Shown: positions 1 to 12,452 of the stretch, piece by piece
Position numbering within the stretch: the stretch's first letter is position 1
Layout of the letters: each line of letters begins with the position of its first letter
Source of the DNA: Bryum argenteum
Lineage: Eukaryota > Streptophyta > Bryopsida > Bryales > Bryaceae
DNA: 64,000 bases
NCBI GenBank assembly: GCA_037043015.1
Contig: CM073324.1
Span: 22,956,097 to 23,020,096 of the forward strand
Reading direction: 5' to 3'
Program-made: the position numbers and the translations under genes
The notes under the pieces: generated by a model
The model's database searches: none
What the model was told of the DNA's origin: nothing
Seen by the model: the letters and a program-made list of their open reading frames with translations, nothing else

Positions 1-61
1 ATATGACAAATAGGGCCGCAAAGAGCTGCCATCTGTCAATACAAGAGGGGCACCTTTAAAT

Positions 62-267
62 GCTAGCAGCGTTTCTCGGAGCCCCATCAGACAATGGGAT
101 TTTTTCTTCAGACTCCATGAAATTTTCGATTTAGACCCTCAACGACCGTGTTTGAGAATTTTGAATTCCCCATGTTACCTTGAATGTCTACTTCTTAGCA
201 TGCTAAACCAAAACATTAGAAGTTTATGGGCTCTTTACCCCTCCCCTCCCCGAGAAACGCTCGTAGC
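62..267. repeat. Inverted-terminal-repeat element, GCGTTTCTCGG family, copy 1
   Basis: Begins with a GCGTTTCTCGG-type end and finishes with its reverse complement CCGAGAAACGC. The interior matches a second copy at 42962-43196 (shared stretches include GGGCTCTTT near the right end and GAATTTTGAATTC-like text in the middle). Two copies with inverted ends and related interiors indicate a short non-autonomous DNA transposon. The superfamily is not clear because no target duplication is evident. Confidence 0.6.
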
Positions 268-299
268 ACTGATCTAGAGTGATCATACGAAAGAATGAT

Positions 300-389
300 G
301 GCTACCCTACAGACTTCATCTCCGTCAATGGTTGGCCATCTGCTGGCTACCCTACAGACTTCATCTCCTTCAATGGTTGGCCATCTGCG
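300..389. repeat. Tandem duplication, 2 x 45 bp
   Basis: Two adjacent 45-bp units beginning GGCTACCCTACAGACTTC, at 300-344 and 345-389, differ by about one base. This is a recent local duplication with no coding role seen. Confidence 0.9.
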
Positions 390-827
390 GCCGTCGACCT
401 ATCAGGCAATTGAAACACGGCGTAATTCCGATTAATGCATGATCAATCCGCTCTCAAGCCAATTTTCAGGCAATCTCCAATTGACAAATATTTGAATCGG
501 AGCCCAATTGCCAAGATGAGCACGAAGCATTCACAGTTTGCAACCATATGAAACCAACAGACATACGTACACGTGGGTAGGCATCTGCCACAAATTATGC
601 TCTTGATAATAGAAAGAATTACCAAACTTGAAATCAAATAACTGTAAATTGTACCGTAGAAAGTAGACAGCTCTAGTACTAAACTGCTACCCACCTACTC
701 TCCTACATATGGTTCAAGGCGGTCCTCTGGAATGTCTTATGAAATGTATATACCAATATGTACAGCTCCAATTGCCACTTCACGAGATGCTGGTGATGTT
801 TGTTGCACCAATTTAAGCATCCATTGA

Positions 828-3648
828 TTACTGCCGAGGGGACATTGTGACTTGTACACCGTTTTTCATCGGCATAACCATAGTGGAAGTGTAGGTGATT
901 TCTTGTCCAGGAACCAACTGGAATGTAAAGAAATGAAATAGGAGTGCTACAGTTACTTTTAGCTGTAAAAACGCCGAATCTCGGCCCAAGCAGATACGAG
1001 GCCCCGCCTGCAGCCACAAAAATCAGTAGTATCAAGATCGAGAAAACTGAAATATCGTGAATCTTAGAATGTTCAAGTGTCCAATTTGTAAGCCTCCTAA
1101 CAGCAACTGGTAACAATTGAAACCTTGTCTGTAGAACCGTTCAAGCTAGTATTTTGCATATACAAGAAAAGTGTCCAAGTTGTGAACAGCATTGACGAAG
1201 GTCACAACTTGGAAGAACAATATCCAGTACCTGAAAAACTGTGTACTTAAATGGAGATTCGTTATGGAAAACTCCGTCCCTCAGCCACCTCTCAGGTTTG
1301 ATTTCCATCACATCGGGGCCCCAAAGGAAAGGCATTCTTCCCATGGCGTATGGTACATATTGAACTATCTCTCCCTTCTTCACGACTGTTCCATCAGGGA
1401 GTATATCATCGACAAGTACGGCCTTGCCATCCTGTTCATAAGAAGTGAAAACGCCATGATGCTAGCTTCTCTGTCCAAAGGTGTGAAGCAACAACGGTCT
1501 ACCAAGCATGCATATGGATCGGAGAATAAGAGGAGAATACTAACAGGGAGCGAGTTGCATGAGAAAATTTGCTTACTCTGGGCACTGGCGGATGCAACCG
1601 GAGACTTTCAGAAAGTGCAGCATGGAGGTAGTGCAAACGGCCCAAGTTGTCATGAGTTAAGTGTTCCGCCATGGAGTCGAAGTCAGCGTGTTTACCGACC
1701 ACTTTAATCCCTTCCTCATAAATCTTTTCTGCAACCTCCGGGTGACAGCACATTTCGTACATGAACCATGCAAGGGTGGCGGCTGTGGTGTCCCTACCAG
1801 CAAGCAAGAAATCAAGAGAAATGTCTCTCAATTCCTTATCGCTGTAGCTATCCTCAGCCCCGCGCGCATGAGACATGAACTTGGAAAGCAAGTCTTCCTT
1901 CTCCTAGAAAACCATATAGAAACATGAAACATTGCGATCAGACAAGACTTTCCATACAAAGTTGTCGCAATTTCTGACGGAAGCTTCAGCGATTCCTTAA
2001 ATTGAATCTAATCGAATATGACTTAAGTACGATGCGATATGCAGGTTAATGTAAAACTTACAAACTCTCTCCCTGCATTTTGAGCTTCAGCAATCTCCTC
2101 ACGTCTTTTGAGAATTATGTTATTTATGAATTCATTCACTTTGACCATGGCCGTTTTTAAGCGGCGCTCTGATCCGATGTTCAGAGCTCTTCGGACTTGA
2201 AATAGTGGAGCCACTAATCGCTTAGCAAGCAGGCTTTGCGCCTCGTCGAACGCCTTGGCGAACGGAACCTCAGGCAGATCAGGCGAGATTCCGCCTAAGT
2301 CGACTCCGAACGCAACTTTGCAGATGCTGTCCAAAGTCATGCGGTGAGTTAACATCTGTAAAACATTGTAAAATAGACGTTGTCATCAAATGTGTGAAAT
2401 AAATTTTCTAAAAAGGTGAGACATCCAGCATTGCAGGGAGAAATATAGCCGTCTCAGACCAACGGACGTTCTACATTTTGTCCTCCAGTATCATGGAGAC
2501 TGTAAATGTGCTTTCACAAACACTTTGCCTGCACATAATTTCCAACTAATACAGGAATAAGAAAATTTCATTCGAAGACATTATGTACATTCGAAGACAT
2601 TATGTATATTCCACATACTACACACCTGAAATTCCACGGCTTTGTTGGCAGCCATGGCTTGCTGTAAAACCGTCGCAAGTGCAATGGCATCTGCTCGAAA
2701 TACGTTGTTGCTGTGCTCCCGGAGCTTGCGTGTTGAGAATTCTGTACTTGCAATCTTGCGGTGGCGTCGCCAGGCATTTCCATCCACCATAAAAATGCCT
2801 GATCCAAGAAAATCTCCGAGTCTAAGAGTATTTGATTCACCCTGCCGAGCAATACCATATCAAGACATCAGATCATGTCTAGAACTAACAGAGTCCAGAC
2901 ATGCTTGATGCCTTGGCGGCACTCCGCATTCAAATTTCATTCAAACTACTTCAAGAGAAATCAATATATGAACATTGTATTCACAACGCATGCACTACTA
3001 GAAAAGAAGAGCAACAGCAATGGCCACATAGAAACTTCGCAGGACATGATCGCAATTAGAAACGTTCACAGGATCACGGAGCAATCTTTAAGAATGTCAA
3101 GGCATTGTAATTTGAAGCTCTGAATTTTGATAGATTCAAGCGAGGTCCCTCTCTCTTCCAGTAACAATGACAGCATGTAACAATTATAGTAGGCAGCAAA
3201 GATCAGCTCAGACAATGAATAGATACGTAAACTCTCGCCTTCGAGAACCTCAACAATTCAGCAAGCTTAGTACCTTTCCATACTTCTGAATGTTCGTTAG
3301 GATGTACTCCACAATGACGGGATCAACAGTGGCAATGAAAGTTTGATTAAACGGATACGGAAGTCGCAATGACCACGTCTTGACTTTCTCATTGAAGTAC
3401 TCAAGGTACCAGTCATTTATCCTATGAAAGTTCCGCCTCATCTCCAAAAGACTTCCAAATACGGGCCATATCACAGGACCTGCAGATTTGTGCGCTCGTT
3501 GCAGCACTCCGTACATCCACAACGAAGTCGAGACAGTAAACGCAGCTCCAACTGCAGCCGTAAGCCACATGTCCTCTCCAACAACAACATCCTTCATTGC
3601 AGAGAACGCCGCTGCCGCAGTTCCATTACTCAATCCTACAGCATCCAT
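828..3648 (-). CDS. CYP704: Cytochrome P450, CYP704-like fatty-acid omega-hydroxylase
   Basis: Six exons on the minus strand: 3648-3274, 2841-2626, 2355-2062, 1903-1577, 1431-1231 and 1007-828. They join in frame at GT/AG borders to give 530 residues, a normal P450 length. An N-terminal membrane anchor lies near residues 28-48. The I-helix motif AGRDTT is at 330-335, the K-helix ExxR (ESLR) at 394-397, PERW at 450-453, and the haem loop FQAGPRICLG has its cysteine at 477. The text around PERW (LPDGTVVKKGEIVQYVPYAM, then MGRM and WGPD) is characteristic of CYP704. In that family, CYP704B members omega-hydroxylate long-chain fatty acids in the ER for sporopollenin; that role is inferred here. 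All key residues are present and no break is seen. CYP86 or CYP94 are less likely alternatives. Confidence 0.94.
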
Positions 3649-4363
3649 TTCTCCTCCCTCTCGTAAAGCTCAAGAAACCAAAAAAAATTCCTCAGTTTTC
3701 TCTCTCCAGCTGTAGTTTACAAACCTGACACCGAACAAGACTGATTTCGTGTACAGAAACAAGGATGACTCCGGAACGAGGAGGTTCTACGAGCATGTTC
3801 CGATCGTGCTGAAAAGCTAGTACCAAAAAAGAAAGTGAGCATTCTAATAACTGAAGCTCGGTCCCTTTATTAACAGGAAGGACCTTGAGAAGAGCTATTA
3901 TTTCCGCTGCAAATTGATCGTGACAAAGATCGTCCAACGATCCGAAACAAGGAAACCGCTAAAAGTGCTGCAGCAGGAAGAAGGTGGGAGATCTGGATGA
4001 GTAGTTAGCCTCATCCATCCGTATTGGATGGTTTTCATCTATCCAATGTGGTTGCAGGGTCGTGGATAGCTAGAGTTTTGGATGAACGTTGTCGCTATCG
4101 TCCTTCGGATGAAGATGCTGCTTCTCTGCAACTTATGTGCTTCATCCCGGAACCAATGAAGCTTCATGGCCACTTGTCATCAGTTCAACTTGCTACATGT
4201 GAATGATTGTTTTGTAGTTTTACACTACTAGAATCTCATGTCATGCTTACGTCATTATTTCGAGTGCTTATTTTTACCTCATTATTATATGAGTGCTATG
4301 CTTTTTTTTTTTAATGGTATCTTTTGAAGAATGGTAACTTCTTAGATCTTGTGAGATACATTA

Positions 4364-4670
4364 CACAAGAGTTGTTAATTAGTGTTACGAGTTAATTGCG
4401 AACCGTGATAATAATGATCACACGTCAACATATTGTTACAACAATAATAGTTAGGGCATAGCACTATATGTAAGAGCATGCAAACTTTCTTGCAAGTGAA
4501 GAATTTCTTGGAAGTGGTGCAATTGGTGGATTAAAGAAAAGATAACAGACATTGATTGCAGTGGCTGCCCAAAGTGAGCAATAATCTCAAGAGAGTTCAG
4601 AAATAGTGTTATTTACAAAAAGTTATCTATTGCACTAACTTCCACGTAACACTCATTAACAACTCTTGTG
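4364..4670 (-). mobile_element. MITE, CACAAGAG family, copy 1
   Basis: Inverted ends CACAAGAGTTGTTAAT and ATTAACAACTCTTGTG are flanked by TA on both sides. The interior is the reverse complement of related copies at 36491-36832 and 50965-51227. No coding capacity. The TA flank suggests a Tc1/mariner-type origin, but the terminal sequence is not a canonical Stowaway end. Confidence 0.75.
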
Positions 4671-4674
4671 TAGT

Positions 4675-4915
4675 ACAAGAGTGTCCGTCTAACACCAACA
4701 ATTACACGTGTAAGTACACCCCTAGTGTCAAGTACATCCCTAGCGTTGAGTACACCTAGGGACCCCCACAATAGTTGCACGGCTGTTGGACCCCCCACAA
4801 TAGTTGGGTGGACTACAGTGGTGAATACCACGCTGGCGCGGTCAAGAACCCACGACCTCCTCATTGGGGACCATGAGCCCTAACCACCAAGCCAAGGCTT
4901 CTGGTGCCAATTGAA
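4675..4915 (-). mobile_element. Possible tRNA-derived SINE
   Basis: Read on the minus strand, 4905 downward contains a box-A-like TGGCTTGGTGGTTAG and, about 35 bases further, a box-B-like GGGTTCTTGACC. That is the spacing expected of a tRNA-type polymerase III promoter. About 180 bases of non-tRNA body follow, containing two near repeats of CAACTATTGTGGGGG. It ends next to the MITE at 4364-4670. I see no clear A-rich tail or target duplication, so the boundaries and the call are tentative. Confidence 0.4.
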
Positions 4916-5958
4916 GTTATTACAATTTACCTATTCTTGAATAAATTGAAAGAGTAAATGAGAGTATACAACTATTTTGGGCACATTTTTGCATGTCATG
5001 ACTGCACTTTGAAACTTTTTCTAATTAATATCTCCTAAAGTATGAGGAATTCTATATGCACATATATGGACTCGTTGAAAAGCACTCTACAATATGCCAT
5101 AAGTTTCTTGTTCATAGTGTAAAAACTCAGTAAATGTAGAGCCGACCCATCATAGACCTCACTTGACTATACCAAAAATGACAAAAATGAACAAAGTTCA
5201 ATATCTAGGCATGATCGTTTGTTTTTTCCGAACTAGAAGTCAAGCTTTAAAATAATAATTGGTGTAAAACAAACAGGACTGGTGCATGCACTGTACTTCC
5301 AACATCCTAAAAATGGATAAGGTAGAATGCTCTTAAACCGCTCGAATAAGGGATTGAGCATGGTTGTGGACTTCGTGTGTATTATTTGAAATTTTTCTCT
5401 GATGCGAAAACAGGAGGGAGAGTGAATGCAAAAATTTCCAGAATTAAATAGCAAAAACTGAATTTACTACAAATTTTTGAAGTCAAAAGTGTACATGACC
5501 TTAAAGTGATCAGTAGCCTCTCTTTTTTATGTGCATGACCTCTACTAGTTGTTGGTCATGGTTGAACCTTAAACCGTGAATCAATGAGTCAGGGAATCTA
5601 CCCAATTAATCCAATCAGATCTCTTTAAATAGAATAAAAATAATATTCTGTAATTCCAAATATCAGACATGACAGGAGCAATTAAAGATTCAGAGCATGG
5701 GCGGCTAAAGGGTGGTCTACTGATTGGTTTTGGGGGGTGAGCGGTTTAAGGGCATTCTACCTTAACTTTGCATGCAAATGGGTGCAACAACTTGTTAGAT
5801 CTCCATGCTACCTTCACTTCAATGCTAGCAACTTGTAAAATATGCTGATGCAAATGTCAACGGAAGAGACGAAATACCACTTGTCATGATACTATATTGT
5901 CACTGGAGTCTCACTCCAGTGTCAGCATTCTTGATTATTTTGTATACACAAAATAATA

Positions 5959-6060
5959 CTCCCTCTGTCCCATTATGATTTTCTGGTAGGTTCTCTCAAA
6001 TCTACCTTTGGAGGTAGATTTGAGAGAACCTACCGGAAAATCATAATGGGACAGAGGGAG
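5959..6060. mobile_element. Stowaway-like MITE (102-bp near-perfect hairpin)
   Basis: Starts CTCCCTCTGTCCCATTATG and ends with its complement CATAATGGGACAGAGGGAG, with TA on both sides. The two arms of about 49 bases differ at a single position. The CTCCCTC end and TA target duplication are the known hallmarks of Stowaway (Tc1/mariner) MITEs. Confidence 0.9.
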
Positions 6061-6980
6061 TAGTACTTCTACTTGTGGTCAAAGCTTTGTACTTTATTCA
6101 TTCTTCAGAAGACTATGACGTAAGCTTAGGTCACGTACAGACTATCGTACATTTGACCACAGACATAAGCAGTACACTACATTTTATCTAATAAAATGAT
6201 ACTTTCGTTTGATGTGTTTCATCCTTCCGTGGAATGTTGGGTTTTTCATTAAAGCCATACAGCTTTGATTATCACAATATATCTTAGTAGGGCTTGTTTG
6301 AGAAACCTCATTGCCTTATCTATATTGTTTTGTTTCAATCGTAGCCTCCCATTGTGCGATACATGGCTTTTAAACGCTATTCTATGTAATAGGCCTATTG
6401 CCCAAAATTGAAAGGATTGGGATAGGTAGGTTGGGATTGTACATAACCTTGTAGAAGGTTGCAAGCTCTTCATTGTTTGGTTCATTCATGATGCCCAAGT
6501 TCAAAGAATGCACCAATTCATGACACCCAAGTCCAAAAGATGCCGTGCTCCGATTTTGGGCTGCCCGTTACAGACCCGGCGTTTAAGGGTTAATCCAATC
6601 TCTTTCACACTTTGCACATTTTCCAAACTTGCTTTCCACATCCACTACCCAAACTTGATTTCCAATCTCAATTTCATGCAACTATTACGCACGTTGCCTG
6701 AAAGATGGATCTGCCAATCTTGAGTACAGAAACCTGACAAAACACCATACCCAGTCTGACTAGATCACATGAACGATGAAGGTGATGACGGATAAAACTA
6801 CGTCATCTGCTCGGCATGATTGTATGAGTCAAAGTTAAAACTTAAACCTGTCAACTGATCACACAAAAATGATGAAGCTCATACTCAGGGATTGTCAGCT
6901 CCCAAGGTGAAAGCATCGTCATCGAGCAGATGAAATCAGATATTGGGTCAGAAACATGAAAGCGGCTTGATAGCATCTTA

Positions 6981-7276
6981 GGGTGGGTTTACACAAGAAC
7001 AGGGCCATTGCAAAATGGAGGCCAATCCATCCCATGTGGCATGTGCATGGATCCTTGAGGCCATGAATAGAAAAGTGCCACAAATGCAGCAGCGCGTCCA
7101 CTGTATGTTAATATAAAAAGAAATATATGTGAGAAGACAATACTAATATTCTTAGCCCCACCTCCTCTTAGTGTAAACCCAATGGGGCTAGTCTTTACCT
7201 CCTCAACCAATGAGGGAGCTCTATTCCATGAGCCCAGCCCCTAAAAATGGCCTCAACTCCAAGTATAAACCCGCCC
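6981..7276. mobile_element. Tourist-like (PIF/Harbinger) MITE
   Basis: The ends GGGTGGGTTTA and TAAACCCGCCC form imperfect terminal inverted repeats flanked by direct TTA duplications (6978-6980 and 7277-7279). The 296-bp interior has no coding capacity. The TTA duplication and G-rich ends fit Tourist elements. Confidence 0.75.
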
Positions 7277-7484
7277 TTAGTCAACAAAACCACGAATCAA
7301 ATCTCCATTACTGCATATAAGAATCGAATATATCGGTTTCACATGTACAGTGCAAAGTTCATGTTTTCGAATCGAACCAACTAGCTGAATAAACTCTCTC
7401 CAGCTGTCGATAAATCAGTGGCTTCGTTACGTCCCAAAAATCCAGCTTCATTTGGCAGCGAGTCTACTGCTCATGTGTGAATCT

Positions 7485-10400
7485 TTAGAGGTTGGAAGCC
7501 TTGCGGGCCGGCAATAGGCCTAAAGTCTTCAGAACAAAGGAGTAGGTGAATGCAAACTCCTTCAGCTTGTCGAACCTGGAATATAAACGACAATTGCATC
7601 AACACGAAACTCTCGTGAGAGTAAACGACCTACATATGAGACAAACTGGAACTCAGTGACTTACCTTCCTGACTTGGAGAAGTGACCAGCGCCCATGTCA
7701 CACTTGAGAAGTAATAACTTTGAATCAGTCTTCATCTCTCGCATTTTAGCAACAAATTTTGTTGGCTCCCAATAAGCCACGCGGGAATCTGAAAAACGTC
7801 AACGTCAATGTCATAAGGTGATATCGCATTGTAGCGAAGGAGGCATACACTCTTTTAAGCGTACATGTGTGTCCCATTGACTTAAACAAACTCAGTGGTG
7901 AATCCTAAGTGTTCCTGAGTAAATTGCAAGTGATACTATATCATCCTTGACCTAATAGGTGACACGCTCTCACCATGAAGACCTCCGGTAACAAGCACGT
8001 TCGGGTAATCACAAGCTTTTATCTGCAATGACGAACATCCAGTTAGAGGTGGTGAAAAATACATTCGAGTTCTGACCAGATAAAATTCAGTATGATCGAG
8101 ATTAAGAGAGTAACTGGCTACAAACAGGCAACTGGTAGATAGTCGAATAATATGTCAAAGTAAAAAGTACCTTTAGTTCCTATCGGACAAACCAGCAGCA
8201 CTACATCAAAATATTAATCTGAATCTAATCGAAACGAAGACAGTAACTGGCCACAAACAGACAACTGGTTGAAAGCCGAATCACATAAAGTAGCTTCAGT
8301 TCCTTCAGAACGAACCAACAGTGCTACATGTCCTACAATTCTAAGTCATCCGATAGATGGGAAAACACCCCTACGTAGTTAATAGTTAAGAAAAGGTTAA
8401 GAGAAGCAGAATGGTGACTTCTTACATTATCCTGAGGTGAGTAAGACTTCATGTAGTAGTAAGCGTCCTCTTTTGTCGGATTACCCCATTCCTGTAGAAG
8501 AACCATGATGAGTTACGAAGTATGATGTTCACAGAAGAAATAGAAAATGAGCAGAATGTTGTGAGCTATATCATCTAGACGGACGATTTCCACATACCTC
8601 CCATTCGGCCGTCGTAAGCGGAATAGATGTATCAAGCATGGTAGTTAAGACATCTACAAAGGCGACCTCCGCAATAGCAGTAGTGAAAAGATCAGGTCTC
8701 ATGGTCACAACTGCACCAATGAGAAGACCTCCAGCACTCCGTCCTTGAACAGCAATCTTGTCCTTAGACCCATACTTATTCTCCAATAGGTACTCTGCAC
8801 AAGTTATAAAATCTGTAAAAGTATTCTTCTTGCACATTAATTTCCCATTCTCGTACCACTTGCGTCCTAATTCTCCTCCTCCTCGAATATGGGCAACAGC
8901 AAATACAAACCCTCTATCCAGCAACGAAAGGCGGATCGAGTTGAACTCGGGGTCATTCGAAATCTGCAGAGCAAATCAATATCATCAGCTTGCTGTAATA
9001 CATCACTTTGGAATGCTGGAGTAAAAAGAAAGAATACATCGGAAGTGTACCTCATAGGAACCATAACCACTGAGAAACAACGGATCTGTGCCATCCAATT
9101 TGACGAGATCTTTTCTGTAAATTACTGAAATAGGAATACGTGTGCCATCACTAGCTGTCGCCCAGGGCCTCACTGTTTCATACTTATTAATGTCGTAGCC
9201 ACCCAGGACCTAGAAACAGCAGAAATAGTTATTGGCAAGACGTCAAACGATCAAGGTGATGCAAAGACAATGCCACCATGAGTACTCGCAAAACCATAAC
9301 GACGTGACGATTCTCAACACCAAGTAGTTTCAAGTGCAAGTGTCAAAGAATTAGTAGTAACGTAGCAGTTTGCGAAATTATTCGATTCATAATCAATGCA
9401 AGGGTTGAGATTCACTGTACATACTGGCTTCTTTTTCTTCAAGACCGTCTTGCCAGTGTTCATGTCATAGTCATAGACAGATTGAGGGGTTCGCAGAGAA
9501 CTGTAGCCGTATCGAAAGATATGTGAGTTGAACTGAGATGACTCCTCCTCCAAAGAATATGTAGGCTCCGGGAACTTTATCTTCTGACCCTCAGAGAGCG
9601 TCTCTACCGGAGTTCCTGCTGGAGGAAGAGAATAGACAGTGATTGCCTGGAGTCCATCTTCACGCACATTGACAATTAGGTGATCCTTTGAGGCCTGCAC
9701 CTTCTCCAGCTTCACGCTGCACCATAGAAGCTATCATCAACAGAATATATGGTAGGAAGATGCACATGATCATACTAATGACCTTCGAAATCTAACGAGG
9801 GGCAGTTAGATCCGTTATTTTACCTGGGTCTATGTGGAAGCAACAATTTCAAGGAAGAGATATCTTCGACAGGTGCTACAAGAAGCTCAGAATTAAAAAT
9901 TTCTTCGCTCCTCCTTGTGAAAAAAAAGTGGTCCCCGCGATGAGTGACAGAGTAGTCTTCCCCTTCAACGTGGGGAGATAAAGGCTTCAAGTCTCCATCT
10001 GGTTCATTAGTACTCAAGTAAAGAGCAAATTGGGTCGTTTTAGTAGCAGAATACAGAAAAATATAATCGTCACTTTCGGACTTCTGCAGATCAATAAAAC
10101 GTTCCTCGTTCTCTTCATGATATAGACATTTGTCATCAGATTGCTCATCGTGTAATCTGTGCCGAAAGACCTAAAAGCCCACCAGAACAAAAACACCAGC
10201 CCAACAATTAGAATTTGAATGAAGATCTTGTTGAATGTTGAAGTACTCCAAGAAAGATGTGAAGTACCGGAAACACCAAAGTCATCACTTAAATTCCAAC
10301 TGAGCAACCGCAGTTTCAGAATCATCTGTACTTCCAGAAGCAAGCTGCATCTTGGCGCTACTTTTCGGTGGACACCACGATAGAAATAAAAAGCAGACAT

Positions 10401-12452
10401 GCACTTTAATACAAAACTTCAACGCGCTAGGGCATAAGCAATACTAAGCTGCTAACCTACAGTCGATGGCATGATGATGGTTACCTTAAACGGACGGTGG
10501 ACTTCATCTTGAGTTACGTAGAATATTGTTTCGTTATCCTTTGCCCATTCCATGTTTTCAGTGGTTCCAGAAATAGACTTTCCGACTGTTTGGCCGGTTT
10601 CGATGTCAATGACCCGAAGAGTATACACTTCATCACCACTAAAGTCTTCCGTCACAGCTAAGAACTTGTGGTTTGGACTAACCTGTCATACAGCATAAAA
10701 CCATTATGGTTACAAATCAAACTTCAAAGGAACCTCAGAGTAATTAGCAGAAGTGATATCTATGCCTTGAGAAGCAACAAGCTTGGCCAAGCAAGAAATC
10801 GACCTAACAAACGGTACACAAGAGCTTCAAGGCAAAAAAGAGATGCGGCAACAAACTTTACCTTGACTTCGCCAACATGATAAAATTCATGCTTCCTGCC
10901 TTCTTCATTTTCATTCAAAAGCACTTGCTCCTCCGGTGCTCCGCTCCCAGTTTCCATCACTTCGTCAATGTGTCCAGGACCTTCCCCTCCAGGCGCCGCC
11001 CGTCGACAGTGCACAACATACTGCTCACCCTCCAAATTTTTGGTATAGTAGAAGAACGGACCTTTTCGTTGCGGAGCTTGAGCATCATCCTCCTTTATTT
11101 TACCTCTCATTTCCTGATAAATAGAATCTTGCAATTCCGTCGTATCTGTCATTCACACGATAAATCTCTAGATTAATAACACTAAAGCAGCAACTTTCAC
11201 TTTTTTCACAGCTTCAATAGTTAAGGAAAACAGACGATGAGCCAAGGAGGAGGATAGCAAAGCTCAATGCTCGTTAGAAACTTTAGTGCATCAATGAAAA
11301 TCTCCAGACAGACAATGCAGCTCAGGGAAATCGTGATTCTCACCGGACATAACCGCCTCCGTGTAATCATTCTCCTCTTTCAGATACGCTAACACATCAG
11401 GATTCTTCCGTTCATCATCACGAATCCAGTAGTAATCGTCTTCCCTCTTGTCTCCATGAGTCTCCAGCACATGAGGCACCTTCTTCGGCACAGGAGGGTT
11501 CACCAAGGCCATCATGGCTGCTCCTGGACCTTCACTTATTGCTGTAAACACATGATATCGAACATTTCACTAACTACCGAATCACCAAACCTAATTATAA
11601 TTGCCAGCTTCGATCACCCCAATCACATCATACTACATGTGAGATATTAGAATGAGAAGATATGATCAAGACACTAGCTAAGCACTAAAAAACGAGACAG
11701 CACCATCCGAAAAAGACGATTTCCAATGCACGACACTAAAGCATTCAATTGAACAAGAGCTCCTGGACCTTCACTAATTGCAGCAAAGACATAACACCGC
11801 ACAACTAAGTCACCAAACCTAATTATAATCGCCACTCCAATCACATCTTACACCATGTAAGATACTGAAATGATTAAGAGGCTGGTTAAGCATTAAGCAC
11901 CATCCGAAACGATGATATCCAATGCACAGAGGGACACGGCACTAAAGCATTGTACACTAATTTCATACGAGCTCCCGGACCTTCACTAATTTGCAGCAAA
12001 CACATAACTTCGAGCATTTCACTACAAACCTAATTATGCTCGCCACTCACATAACATGCAATCGCATCTTACACCATGCGAGATATCGAAATATAAACAT
12101 ATGATAATACGGCTGGCGAAGAATTAAGCACCATCCGAGAAGGTAGTATCCAATGCGGCACGCTATGAGTTCCAATTGAGCATTTCTGTGGTAAATTGTG
12201 CTTAGAATAGGTTCAAGAGAGCATTGTACCTCGGATGAGTGGAAATCGTCTTCTGGAGTCGGCAATTGAGTTCGGGAGATGGCGATTCGAGCGAAAGAGC
12301 AAATGTGGAAGAGAGAGAGCTGGAAAAAGCTCGGCGGCTGTTGGGATCCCACTGCAGCAGAGATGCCAAGCTGTAGGAAGGGCGCGATGGTACAGCGATG
12401 GCGGAGCCCGGCGCAGGAAAGGCGGTAGAGTGAGCTTGAAATAGCCCGCCAT
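7485..12452 (-). CDS. Oligopeptidase B-like prolyl oligopeptidase (peptidase S9A)
   Basis: Twelve exons on the minus strand: 12452-12230, 11541-11344, 11145-10862, 10682-10485, 10170-9824, 9716-9425, 9209-9051, 8963-8598, 8491-8426, 8022-7974, 7788-7665 and 7575-7485. They join in frame to 798 residues. Residues 1 to about 75 are basic and serine/leucine-rich with no homology to the enzyme, so a plastid or mitochondrial targeting peptide is likely. A beta-propeller half follows, then the alpha/beta-hydrolase half. The catalytic triad is complete: Ser643 in GRSAGG, Asp728 in [12 protein letters not shown] and His763 in GAGHFSKSG. The GYGSYE and [11 protein letters not shown] motifs are typical of oligopeptidase B, a serine peptidase that cleaves short peptides after basic residues. 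The start at 12452 has a strong context (GCCATGG). An upstream in-frame ATG at 12482 would add 10 residues but has a weak context. Confidence 0.92.
11519..12180. repeat. Degenerate tandem triplication spanning the exon 1-2 intron and the exon 2 border
   Basis: Three diverged units of about 210-240 bp begin near 11519, 11758 and 11969. Each starts with a version of GCTCCTGGACCTTCACT, the reverse complement of the first codons of exon 2 of the oligopeptidase gene, and continues into shared intron text such as ACCAAACCTAATTATAAT and AAGCACCATCCGA. Only the unit nearest the gene body carries the exon that continues in frame; the other two are decoy copies of the acceptor region. Confidence 0.85.

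Larger units (their letters stand above)
1..827. other. Spacer downstream of the P450, with two repeats
   Basis: No gene is supported here. It holds a small inverted-repeat element at 62-267 and a 45-bp direct tandem duplication at 300-389, both listed separately. The rest lies 3' of the P450 stop codon (minus strand) and would include its 3' UTR; I see no other coding signal. Confidence 0.6.
3649..7484. other. Spacer between P450 and oligopeptidase genes, rich in small elements
   Basis: No convincing gene. It holds a TA-flanked MITE (4364-4670), a possible tRNA-derived SINE (about 4675-4915, minus), a Stowaway-like hairpin (5959-6060) and a Tourist-like MITE (6981-7276). The P450 promoter should lie just above 3648. 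The remainder is AT-rich with only short, unlikely reading frames. Confidence 0.6.

Noticed and set aside
6570-6590. Possible TTAA-element right end (GCGTTTAAGGG then TTAA)
   Set aside because: No matching left end could be found nearby, so it may be a relic or chance.
10250-10400. Possible extra exon between oligopeptidase exons 4 and 5
   Set aside because: The flanking exons already join in phase and match the family; the intervening frame has no similarity and lacks clean borders.
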